Origin: Annona cherimola
Taxonomy: Eukaryota > Streptophyta > Magnoliopsida > Magnoliales > Annonaceae
Assembly (NCBI GenBank): GCA_030490835.1
Contig: CM059977.1
Coordinates: forward strand, 18,209,335-18,273,334
Length of the DNA stretch: 64,000 nt
Direction of reading: 5' to 3'
Shown: one piece after another, positions 44,711-56,172 of the stretch
Layout of the letters: each line of letters opens with the position of its first letter
Position numbering within the stretch: position 1 is the stretch's first letter
Position numbers and translations under genes: made by a program
Notes under the pieces: generated by a model
The model's input: the letters and a program-made list of their open reading frames with translations, nothing else
What the model was told of the DNA's origin: nothing
The model's database searches: none

Positions 44711-44868
44711 CAACGCAATCAGAGCCCCAGACCATCATTCCTTCAGTATCACTGTATATTATCGCAATATAAGCTATCAACAAGTCATACGCCGAAAAAC
44801 AATGCAATCAGCCCCAGACCATTATTCCTTCAGTATCACTGTATGTTATCGCAATATAAGCTATCGAC
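44711..44868. repeat. 89-bp-period tandem duplication
   Basis: CAAYGCAATCAGNGCCCCAGACC, then ATTCCTTCAGTATCACTGTA and TTATCGCAATATAAGCTATC, occur at 44711-44781 and 44800-44868. About 65 of 70 bases are identical. Confidence 0.8.
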
Positions 44869-45213
44869 TGATAAACCATGATGGCATGGCATACAAAACA
44901 CATTCTTGTCATACAGATCGTCAAAATGCAATTATAAAGACACAACATCAAAATGAGCTAAAGAAAATGGTTCAAAGTAAATGGAAAATACTGATCTGAG
45001 AGAATGGATGGTTTCAATGACAATTAGCTACTGTTCTATCTAGCGTCCAAATCAAATATTGATTTGGGATGTCAAATGATGAATGCTCGGATCTGTTTAA
45101 TCCAAAAGAATTACTCAACGCAACTCAACCAGCTGCGATTGAGACGAATTTGAGCAATTAGAATTTAAAGTCAGAAAAATAAATATGCAATAGAGCACCT
45201 GCAGCTGAACCAG

Positions 45214-48200
45214 TCAGTGCCAGAGCTTCATGCAAAACCCACTTGGCACGGGTGGCAGCCTTTTTCTGTATATACCCTCCGAGAAAGTGTCAACCAACTG
45301 CCCCGCGAGACTGGGTGGGTCATCAATCAGGGTGTCAACATAAACACTCACGATCTTCCTCTCCTGCAGAGTTGCTTGCAAGCTGAACCATGTCAGGAAC
45401 TTAACTCGGAAGTTCTTCTGGACATGCCCTTCACATTCCAGCCATCTGATCACTTTCACACAGTATTCATAGTCTCTCTCCAAACTATCTTGGTCACATA
45501 GCTCTTCGCATCTCCCAGCACTTCTCTTTTTAGATGAGCTACCTGACAACGGCTCCACAGGCTTCATGGGTCGTCCATCAGGTTCCCCACTTTTTGGTCG
45601 GCCACTCCTCACCGACCCATCTTTCCCAATGTCAACCTTGCATGGAGTAACTGGAAGAACAGACTCCGATTGCCCATAGGGCACAACTTCCATCTCATTT
45701 GCAGCTGGTGCATTTGATTCATTATCAATGCTTGGCTCATCAAGCAGTTGATTTTCAGACAAGTGCTTGGCCTCAGACTGAGGGATGGCAGATGGCTGGT
45801 TGTCTGTTGAGTTTGTGGAGTCTCTCTGGGAACCAGTGTGGATGGTTGAATTGGGTTCCGAGCCCACATCCCCAGCTGCACGTTCTTCGTCCAAAGCAGA
45901 AACAGATTCTCCAGCAGTTTCTTCCATCGCTGTAATCTCCATCTGTCCAAACCCATTGGGGCCTGAATTTTGGGAGGGGCTTGCTTCTTTGCAGGCATAC
46001 TCAGTCAGCTTTCTATCTGGAGTATCAGATTTCTCACAATAACCAGAATAGCTGACAGCTGAATTGCTGGGGTCACCACATGCTCCATCATTAGATTCAT
46101 CCCTCTCAGACGAAGCATTGGACAGCCCTCCTGAGTTTGCTTTCGGGCTTGCTATCACCAAGTTCTCAAGATCTCCTACAGCAAGGCTTGTCCGAAACCC
46201 AACCTCCCACTTCCCCAGCTCCTTTGCGATGCCAAAAGCAACAACTTTGAACATATAGTCCGTTCCTGGGATGAGATCTGATACGTGAAATTTTCTATTT
46301 GGCCTATACATCGTACATGTCGCGTTTTGTGGGTATTCTGGGTCATTAACCTTCCGATGCCACAGTGTGTAACCAACAGTCTCCTCTGATGATGAATCAT
46401 CAGAATCTAGGACAACAGCAAGTGATGTTGAGGATGCATCCATAACACTTATGACGCTGGGCAATGTCAAGTTCTCTTCTGCGAATGCCAAGGAAAACAA
46501 GAGTTTGAAGAAAATTAAAGCAATATATGAAGCCTGCTGAAAAGAAAATTAACTGGCAAAGCAAGGAATTTGTTGTCCATGTCTGAGCCTAATCCCTAAA
46601 AGAAAGAATCACTTGTATTGTCTATGGTTTTGTGAATCCACTTCTGCCTGTAATCTGGACAATTTCAATAATTCCTATTTAGGAATTAGATGGCACAAAC
46701 CTCATAGCACAATCCTAAGAATTACATGAGAACGGAAAAACGACATCAAGAAGCTTAGTTTTCATGTGCGACTGTGCATCCATGCACCTCCACAAGCACA
46801 GATGCAAAGACACATCATGGTTAGGATCATTCTCCTTGGGAATATTCCTCAAGTATTGACATATATCATGGAACTGAACCATAAGTAGTTTAGATGCCCT
46901 ATTTTGTACAATTTTATAACCCAGCCATAACCTGGGTGAGATGCAAGTTCTAGAACCTATGCAGTTCTCATGCTCTAAGTTGGCTCCGTGGAAGATCACG
47001 TAGAAACTAATCAGATCCACATCTAAAAGATACTACAGATTCCAAAAACAAATGCACCTTGGATATTAGAGACACGGGATGGTTCGCTCATGGCTGAGTT
47101 CATGGAATCCAATGCCTCCATGGCCAAAGTGCACAACTTCTGAATCTCTGCACCAGAAGAGAGCCTATTAACAATGCCCCGTGCCATCTTTGTAGGTAGA
47201 CCATCTACAGACCCAACTTCCATCTCGAGTTTCTTCACTGCCGTGTCTACAAATTCATGCAACTTCAGGTATTTTGTAGTTCCATTAAGAAGCTTATGAC
47301 TTATTGAAAGTCGATAACACAGAATGTCAACTCGTCTGGCATCTTTTGCTATCATGAGTTGTTTCTTCCAGCACCTGCATCAAGGAACCAAGAATTGTTA
47401 GTTAGCTAACTTAGCGATTATACCTGTTTATATCCATCATCCAGCTAAGATAAAGGTCATTCATTAGGTAGGCCTCACAAAGTCCAGTCAATCATCAATA
47501 CATAAGTCACGATGACCTTATAGTGAATCATTAATGCCTCATATTCATCTTATTAGAGGAATCGCAGTATGTTTAGCACGGAATAGTCCAACAATCACAC
47601 CAGGCTCTTCTTCCATGACAAGATTTACATTTGTCTCCAGCCATAATCGCCCTAATCGAGCCCATGCTCTAGACCAGTATGCCAGACGCCAGATATCTGA
47701 AATTATCTAGTGTAGAAGAGATTTATTGATGCAGAAGACCTCAACATTCCTGAAGATTTAAAGTTGGACCTAGATAACATGGAAGCATTACCATTCAAAT
47801 TAACTACTGCTCGACAACACAACTATGTGATAATTTATCATACATAGAATTAACAAACAAATTCTAACAGAATGTAGAACAGCAGATCAATTGAGAAAGG
47901 CACTCCAGAAAACAATTGCACAAGGTGGGCAATGTAGCAGAAATAACTCATCCTAACATGTGCATCCATCATGGTTGTAAGAAAAGAATTGCAGATCCAT
48001 ACCACATAATTCTTACAGGCTTTAATAAAGTTGTTCATGGTTAGGAAATACAGAATCCATGTTACAGGAAACAGGTGATGGATCATCCAAGAATTCCACC
48101 CATCTGTCTGCCAGCTCATCATTCCAATTCAAACCTTTTTACCCACTAGACAAAAATTTGTGAACGTCTAAGCATACATTAATTACAAAGGAGAACAAAA

Positions 48201-51200
48201 CCCTCAAGCTAGTAAATCTCAATTTAGAAACAGGTTTTTTGCATTATAGCTCCCCAAAAAAATTTTATTTTGTAACCTATACCCCAAAAATCTTGACTTC
48301 GTAAAATAAAATTTTTTTAAAAAAAAAAAAAAAAAAAGACTACCTCTGGTTAGATACTTATATCAAGTTATCCATCTCACTCGGTGCCTTTTAAGTGAGC
48401 ACTCCTTTTCAAGTTGACCCAAAATAGGCTTTCATTTCAAATCATAATCATCAACATCACACTGTTTCCCTAGTATGTTTGTTACAAAGAGAATAAAAAC
48501 GTTGATTGATCCTTCAGCCTTTCTGAATATCTGGTGCAAATAACAGCTGTTGAGACAAAGAATTATAAATAAAAAGCACGAGATGATAGCAGAATTCTCA
48601 TATGGAGGCAAAACAAGGGCTTAATGCTTAGAAACAAATAAAATTTTAAAAAATGGCACAAATAGAATAAAAATCTACTAGGGGAAGAATGAAAGGCATG
48701 CAAGCAGACGTACCCAAGCAAATCATTCACTTTTCCACAGGATATGCAATAGAACTTGCCGTCCAATCTTGTGTAATGTCCATCCTCTGAAATGCCAGCT
48801 CTGCCATGCTTAATAGCACATTCAAGGTGGCATGACATGCCACATGAATCTCCATGATTAGGAGGCTCTGAGTTGCAAACCAACCAAAGGCTGGGATCTT
48901 TGTTATCATCGTACTTGAAACAAATGCAACATGAGCACCTTTTGCAGAACTGATCTTCCAAGCGTATTGCAGCTCTACAAGCCAAGTTCTGACAGTATAC
49001 TACATTGTCAAGGCCCTCCTCAGCAACCTCGCTTGAGAGATGATTTGCGGGAATGGCCACTCGTGATGGGTTTTCTGCCTTTCTTTGTCTTTTAGAAGAG
49101 GTTTGGGTATTTGTTGCTGGGGGATGTGAAGCAGAATCTTCGCTCTCTGTTTGCTTCCCAGACTTCCTCTCAGATACAATGCGGAGAAGATGTTCTATCA
49201 TTTTGTACTTTGTTAGACCAGTATATTTCCTCTCTTTACCCATTTCTGCACATAGGATCTGTAAAAGCTCCCGGCGGCTCCATGATTGAAGCATTTCTGG
49301 GGCACCATGTGACCATTTAGATATTTCATAGACAAGCTCTCTTTTTTCTTCCATGCTCAATTTGCGACATTTGGTAGGATCAAGCACAAATCCTGGCGTA
49401 ACAAAATATAGTTAGTTTATGCCCACAGCACAAGGAATAAATATAGTTAGTTTATGCCCACAGCACAAGGAATTCATGTAGTAAAAGTTGAACAGTATAT
49501 TATACTCGTGCAAATAATTATGGATAGATGGCTTAAATGAAAAATAGGAGAAGTTAAACTTCCCCTGCACCAATAGTAAGTGGTGCAAACAAAAATAAAC
49601 TAAAATTTGTCATTCACATGTGAAGGGTGCATTTAGATAAAGGTAAAAAATGGAGAAATTTTTGTGGGAAAGATTTTGAAAATCTAAGTGATAGGATATG
49701 ATAGGACTAATAATTAAGAGAAAAGAGAATAAAGATAAAATAAATAGGGTAATTGTATGAAAAAATGTAAAAATTTATTGGAATGTAGAGGTAATAATAG
49801 AAAATTTAGAGGAAGGAGTCGGAAAGCCTTTTTTTTTTTTTTTACCTCTACCCAAATGGACCCAACTTAAACATGTATAACCCAAAGGAGGAAGGACACA
49901 GATATCTACATTTCCGTCCCTTAAGATTTTTTGCTGAGAAAATGCAAAAAACATCTGATATTCTGCTGACCCTATATGACTGGCTTCCGTTGACATACAA
50001 AGGATGCTGAACTGTCAGAAAGTAAACGTGATAAAAAATGCACAAGAAGTTGCATTGAATGCTTCGAAAATCAAACTTGACAAATGCTACAAACAAACTT
50101 CAACTGCCGGAATGTCTATAGTTGTAAAACATTGTTGATAACTTCCGAACCTCTTATAAATAAAATAATTAATAAGAAGTAATGATTTCTATGTATATGA
50201 ACAGTGTAAAAACACTAGATTGACATCAAATTGTCAGGAGCCCATGCATCTCAAGGTAAATGAATGAAATACTAAACTTTTTGAGTTTTCCTAAACAAAA
50301 AAATCTAATTTCTAAAGAAACAATTATAGAACACTAGCCAGCAAACCATGCTTGAGAAAATCTCATAACTTTTCCATTTGATTACTGCCTGATTGATTAG
50401 GACCCATCTTTTGCATCGCTCACGAAAGAGAGACAGAATCCAACGTCTACATGGCATCAGAAAAAACAGAAATCCAAACACGATTGACAAAACATGGTGA
50501 AGGAACATTAAAATGCCTATCAAGCCACATTTGGCATGAACTAATCATGAAAGTTCACTCTCTAGGATTTTACCAACTCGCAACACAGGATGCCATTAAA
50601 AAAAAAATAATTAAAGTAGAAACAGTCCAAGTTGAAATATGTAGTCGAATAAAAGGCAAAGGATAAAACCCAAAGTGAATCAATGAAAAAGAAAATAATT
50701 TTGCAACCAAAAAAAAAAAAAAAACTTTTCTACAAGAATTGACAAAATTACCTGGTCATTCACATTCCTGGACTATAGCACTTGAACCACAATAAAAATG
50801 GGTTCAGCATAGCCATGATATACTCACCCAACAAAACTACCTTTCAAACTCCAAACATGGAAAGAAAACGCGGCAAAGAAAGAGGGGGAAAAGCTGAAAT
50901 TTCCATATCGTTAAAGCAAAAATAAAATAAAATAAAATCTTGCCCAAAAAAATCTCGAGATACCCATGATACTAAACAAATATAAAGCAACAGACGGATA
51001 CGAGATCTGAATATATTCTCTTTACAAAATTAAAAAAAAAAACGAAAAGAAACAAAACGCATATATCTCGAAAGAAATTTCGTGAAGTGCATTCCCAACC
51101 GAAATGAAAGATTTTTCAGATACCCAAATGAGCATAATCATCACAAATCCATCCCCAATAAAAAATTCGGAAAAAAAAACAACAACAACAACACTACCAC

Positions 51201-51267
51201 GCAAAATACAACGAAACTCAAAAGGGGGAAGAAATAGAGACTCACCGGCAAACGAAGAAGAATCCAT
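45214..51267 (-). CDS. VIL2: VIN3-like / VEL family PHD-FNIII protein (VIL2/VEL1-like)
   Basis: Four coding exons on the minus strand: 51267-51246, 49392-48714, 47374-47058, 46478-45214. GT-AG sites and closed phases give 760 aa. The start [16 protein letters not shown] joins across intron 1 as in family members. An N-terminal helical region ([16 protein letters not shown]) and a basic patch SSKRQRK come first. The atypical PHD finger is at about 141-226 ([29 protein letters not shown]), followed by a helical bundle in exon 3. The fibronectin III domain is at about 346-430 and the C-terminal VEL domain at about 670-760 ([30 protein letters not shown]). VEL proteins polymerise through the VEL domain and bring Polycomb PRC2 to targets such as FLC during vernalisation. 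Length and the long, Ser-rich linker fit VIL2/VEL1 better than VIN3 or VRN5. Intron 1 (1.85 kb) has a MITE and a duplicated branch region. Confidence 0.92.
49405..49473 (-). repeat. Tandem 35-bp duplication at the 3' end of VEL-gene intron 1
   Basis: AATATAGTTAGTTTATGCCC plus ACAGCACAAGGAAT occurs twice in tandem (49405-49439, 49440-49473), ending 12 bases from the acceptor AG. On the minus strand each unit contains AAACTAACTATA, a strong branch-point match (CTAAC). Confidence 0.85.
49623..49863 (+). mobile_element. MITE, family M, in VEL-gene intron 1
   Basis: From AGGGTGCATTTAGATAAAGG to TACCCAAATGGACCC, with interior words GATAGGATATGATAGGACTAA, AATAAAGATAAAATAAATAGG and GGTAATTGTATG. The right part has an expanded T tract. 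Confidence 0.6.
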
Positions 51268-53370
51268 GGCTGAAAATCCGACCTTTGCCAGGCCACATTA
51301 CTCCCCAATTTGCACCCCTCCTGCACACATTTCCTCCCCCTTGTTATTATTTAAAAAACGAAAAGAAAAGAAAAATAGCAAAGACGGGAGTGAGGAAAAC
51401 AAGGCGGAAAAAGGCATGTGATGCGTAGATACAAAAACAAGCTTAGAGACGCACAAGAAAGCATGCCAACAAACCTACATCCAAACATGCAACTATGCAA
51501 GTGGAAAAGAAGGGAAGGGAAGGAGAAAAAAAAATACAGGACGGACGGTAACAGGAAGCAGGAATCTGTGGCCCGAGAAAGGAATCCATGGCCGAGACGG
51601 AGTCTTCGTTGTGGCCTTCCACCACCCTTTCGCTCCCTTCCCCGGATCTTATCCGGTGCAAAACCGTACCACGGAAAATCATGCACATCCGCATACCATT
51701 TCGGATCATAGAAATACCATAAAATAAATCAACTCTGTCCAATTAATGAATCGCTAATATTTAAATAATTATTTCTGTGATAGCTGTAAATCGATCTTCC
51801 AATATTGGAAAATGTGGTTTAAAATAGATTTTCTAAACGAACGAACTCGAACATGGAATGAATAAATAATCGCTTGGGATCTTGATAAATTTTGAAATAA
51901 CGAACCTTGTGGGACCCGGAAAACGAACGGACGTGAGTGATTTATTTTCGGCGCGAAAACCGGAGTATTTCGTGATCGTACTCCGCTCCCTCCATGTGCA
52001 GTGCAGCTCTACTCTTCTGAAGGGGTCTTTAAAATAACAAGTTCGCTGGTGCCGCGCGCGAGTGCTAGCAGAACTACATTCGCGAATGACAACAACCAAC
52101 AACTCCACGGGATCAGTTTAAGATCCGATCTCTACATTTTAATGAAACATCTTATGTGGCTATATTTTTCATTATCCAGCCAAACCATGCATTATCCACT
52201 CTGAAATTTCGTCACAAATGGACGGCTTGTGAAGCCAAAGAAATTATCGGCCATGGTTTGGCTACCTGAATTAGATAAAGACAGGCTGGTCAAGAAGCTT
52301 TTTCTTTAAATAATCTTTAATCTTGGGTTTTGGGCTCTTTAGATGCATGGATTGGACTTTCCACGTGTCCGCCCCGCGTACGAGATCGTACGAATCCACG
52401 CGCGTGTGAACCTCGCAAAGCTGCCGAAAGGGGGGGACCGGGAGGCGTGGAGGGGTAAAACTATAAAAGATAGGCGCTTTGCGCGTCGCTACGGTGTGTG
52501 TTCTGCGTCCGTTTCGATTAAATTGTGGTGATTGACCGTCGGTTCCATATTCTACGCCATCTCATCGCGCATGACAGGATTCAACACGCAAGCCTTGTGG
52601 TCCAGTCAATATAACACTTTGAACGGTCCAGATATTCGGATCGTCTGTCCCTTTCGATTCTATGTAATGGACGGCAGCGAGTATCCTATTCCCGGGCATT
52701 CAACGACGTGGATGGGTCGATAATGGATAGGCGAGCAACGCATGGAAGTGCAAGCCCGATAGAGGCATGACAAAAGCGGCTGCATGTCATGCTCTTTTTT
52801 CCCGTTCAAACGTCTTATCTGAAAAAGGGGAAAGGAGATACTCTGCCGGGGGAGTTGATGCACAAAACATGTTGCATAATTATCACGCAATAGCTACGTC
52901 TTACAACTCGAGCTGCTATTTTATTATTTAGATGGACGAGCAGTAGCTGGCAATCACGCATATGTAGCCGTTCGCATTTATCGGCCCGCTAACTAATGAA
53001 ATTCGTTCACGCCTACGGTATCATTAGGAACTTATCACCATTAATCGCGTTATTAGATGTTCGAAATTTCAATTTGGCCCCTCTTTGTAATCGGCAGTGC
53101 CATTGACATCAATAGGCTTGTGGCTGCTGATATTTGAATGAAATGATGGAATTGAGCAAGGCGGAGGAGGGTATTGGCATCTGAGTATCTTTATCCGCCA
53201 GAGCATCTAATAACTCCCTGTGGAAAAGTGGATAGCCCCTGCGACTGATTCCTATGCAGTTGCGGGCCGTTAAGCAATTTTATAATTATACTGTTCCCCA
53301 TGCGTAAATTAACGTGTTTGTAATTTTGTGTTCCGAATGAAACGGTAGGTGCTGCTTCGACATGCAAAAA
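51268..53370. other. Upstream region of the VEL gene and intergenic DNA
   Basis: The first ~450 bases are the likely 5' untranslated and promoter region of the VEL gene (read on minus). At 52330-52740 is a GC-richer island with a G-box (CACGTG 52362-52367), an exact palindrome CGTACGA-GA-TCGTACG (52377-52392) and CTATAAAAGA (about 52461). I see no credible ORF after it on the plus strand. Confidence 0.4.
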
Positions 53371-53375
53371 CGTGA

Positions 53376-53377
<2 letters not shown>

Positions 53378-53407
<30 letters not shown>
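53378..53407 (+). repeat. (AAT)n microsatellite
   Basis: Ten uninterrupted AAT units. Confidence 0.95.
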
Positions 53408-53409
<2 letters not shown>

Positions 53410-53849
53410 CTCTTTCTCTCTCGCTTAGGTGTGTCCTCTACGGTCCGTCCGCCTGCAACCACCGGCCGCCCCTTGTTGGTGGCTTTTTCTTAGGGTGTAA
53501 AGCTGGAAAACCTCACTTTAATACCTACTGTTGGTTGTCATGAGTAAAAAGTTAAAAAATAAAAAAAATCTCATTCCCCGGTGCATACTTTTTATTTGAT
53601 TTTTCGTTAACATTGTACAACATGTTATCTTATATTATAAATTAAACTCATTCATAATGAAAATAATAAGCTCCACTTATTTTTAATGAAGACAACAAAT
53701 TCTTATATATCAATGTAGAAGATTAAACTCTTATCTAACTTCATGAAAACTAAACTTCCACTGTAGGTCGTACTCCTACATAGAAAGTTGAACATAGATT
53801 GCTGCAATATTTGCTATAGTTGTGACCACCATGAAGATGCCCCGATTGT

Positions 53850-54075
53850 TATTTTTGTATTTGATTTGACATCTCAATTAATTAACTATTTTACTTTTAC
53901 TATTGTTACGTTTACATTTCAAATATTTTTCACCATTCTTTATATAATTACTCTATCTATTTATGTTTATTTTATTTACTCATAATTATTATCATCAATG
54001 TATCACATCAGGCTTATTTTTTAAAAATTGTTCTGTAGATGTTTTTTATTTTTTACCTTCAACAAGCACACCATT
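53850..54075 (-). mobile_element. MITE, family M, degenerate copy
   Basis: Minus-strand reading preserves the family order (TGATACATTGATGATAATAA, AATAAAATAAACATAAATAG, AGTAATTATATAAAGAATGG). The ends are decayed. Confidence 0.4.
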
Positions 54076-55144
54076 TTTTATTGCTTGTTTGATGCTTATG
54101 AAAATGTTTAATCAAAAACATCTTACCCATAAGTTTTGTTTCTATAAATCGTTGCTTTTTTGTAACCTAATCTATTTTTTACCCTAACAATTGATAAAAC
54201 ATTAATTGCATTCGCTGCATTTAGCATTATTTATATTATCATTATTATTTAGATAAATAATTTACATATGAATCTATCTTTTAAAGTACGCGTGGTCCAT
54301 GCACATTTTTTTTGTTGTTGGCCCATGCACATCTTTGGTATAGTTAAAACTTAATCTCAATACTAAATAAATAATTGTATATAAAATGGATGAAATGAAT
54401 TTTCATCAACAATCCGAGTAGAGAAATGAATAAGGTTACAAAGAACGGTTCATGTATACCAGAAATTCTGGCCCCACTATAATAAAAAAAAATAAGGTGA
54501 AACTCATTCCAAAACCGATCAATTGAGAATTTAATTGGTGGAAGATGGATATTTTGATAAATAAAGCTCATAAGCAAATGTGTTTCGAAATTTCCATACT
54601 TGTGGACAAAAAATTGCAAAATCGTAAAAATTAAAGAGATAAATGTAAAAAAAAAAAAAAAAAAAAAAAAAACTTGTAACTAATTATTCTATTTTTGTCA
54701 ACAAGGGTATAGCTTAGTTAGTAAAACTACTAGCATGCGTCCAAATGATTGGAATTTTGATCCCCGCTGTGAGTGTTGCATCTCCTATTTAAAGAACGTT
54801 GATCTCCTCCTCTTCCAACGTAGATCATTTGTAATTATTAGCAAAAGAAATATGCGACATGAAATTTCCAAGGCGAATTGGCCTTGCATCATAACAAAAT
54901 ATGAGATTATTAAAAAATGATCGAAAAAATGATTCTATTATTAACATCAGTAATTATTTTAAGAAATCATTTATTTTATGGCTAAGATCACCCTATTCCG
55001 CCGACATCACCCCTCCTTCCTTTCGCATCTACTTCACAATTTTTACGTTTTTATCTCGTTTTATATCTATTTCGTGTCAAGTCAAGCCACGAGTAGTAGA
55101 TTCTACCAGCCAAACGCTGATGCTTGAACAGCCTTCGTTAGTTT

Positions 55145-55175
<31 letters not shown>

Positions 55176-55889
55176 GGCCTTTTATAAAAAACCTGTTTGC
55201 CATGTGCAGGGTCAGACTGCTTGTCCATCTAATCTTGGGCGACCTTTAAGCCATCCAATAAGCCTAAATTAAAGGTGCAAATGGATCACCATGATGCTTG
55301 TGGGCCATATCAGGGACATTTCCTGATCATGGTGGTTGGTATACCAAATTCGACTATTATATCTGTCAGTATACAATAGTCATTCGCACACAACAGTAAT
55401 GTATATGATAATTTGCCTGGCTCCGGATGGAGCGCAAATTATAACAGGAAGCCTACGTTACCCCTTCCATCCTTTCATGTATCGTGCCCAAGGCCCCAAA
55501 CCTTCCCATACGGCAATCAGTTCGGAGCCACCGTTCCCTCGAACAATAATTTTTTTTTTTTTTTAATAGAAAAGAATAACCGTCGCCTGAGAGATTCGCC
55601 GCGGTTCTAAATTGCGTCCGATACGTATTAACATCTTGGTTCGGTGTACGTCTGGAGTCTCTCTCAAGAAGGTACGCACGCACACCGCAGTGGGTGTGGT
55701 TGGCAGGGCAGTTGGAATTTGGAATTCGGTGTATTAAAATTCCCGGTGATTCTCGTGGTAGGTTCGATATTATACAGCTGACACACGCATGAAGCATTGA
55801 ACCCGTCGTTGCTTCTCTTCGCATGGGTGCGAACAGTTTTCAATATCGGGTAGTGTGTTATCTCAATGAGCATTATGATTAACATAGTA
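54076..55889. other. Intergenic sequence, homopolymer tracts, no gene seen
   Basis: Includes a run of about 25 A (54647-54672) and about 27 T (55147-55175). Short frames such as 55453-55824 minus carry no known motif. Confidence 0.45.
54704..54775 (+). repeat. tRNA-like fragment, possible SINE head
   Basis: GGTATAGCTTAGTTAGTAAAACT resembles an A box, and GGAATTTTGATCCCCGC 34 bases later a B box. The stems of a real tRNA do not form, so this is a tRNA-derived SINE start or chance similarity. A poly(A) run lies just upstream, perhaps the tail of another copy. Confidence 0.3.
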
Positions 55890-56172
55890 CAGGTGTATTT
55901 GGTAATAAGTAAAAGTTGTCAAATTAAAACTTTTCAATCTAAAACTTTTCATTATCCACAATTATTTTATTTTTTAATCATTTCTTCACATATTTCTATA
56001 CAATTACTTTACTTTTCAATCATTTCTACACAACTACCGGTACAACTAACTTATCTATTTCAACTTTATCATATTTATTCCTCATCATTACCCATATCGT
56101 ATCATATCATTTGACAACTTCTACTCTCTGCAACTTTTCATCAAAAGTTTTATTTATTTCCAAACACACCCT
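55890..56172 (-). mobile_element. MITE, family M, well preserved copy
   Basis: Ends GGTGTATTTGGTAATAAGTA and (complement) GGGTGTGTTTGGAAATAAAT. The interior has the full family order in reverse, ending ATCAAAAGTTTTATTTATTT. No target duplication is obvious. Confidence 0.7.

Larger units (their letters stand above)
43354..45213. other. Convergent intergenic region RPA2 / VEL gene
   Basis: Contains the two 3' untranslated regions. No other gene is seen. Two local duplications (43.6-43.8 and 44.7-44.9 kb) are listed separately. Confidence 0.5.

Noticed and set aside
51104..51742. ORFs of 97-111 aa on both strands upstream of the VEL gene
   Set aside because: Lys/Glu/Ser-rich or Phe-rich products in purine/pyrimidine-biased leader and promoter sequence. 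Mutual overlap and no motif.
54704..54775. Functional tRNA gene
   Set aside because: A- and B-box-like words are present, but acceptor, D and T stems do not pair. At most a tRNA-derived SINE remnant.
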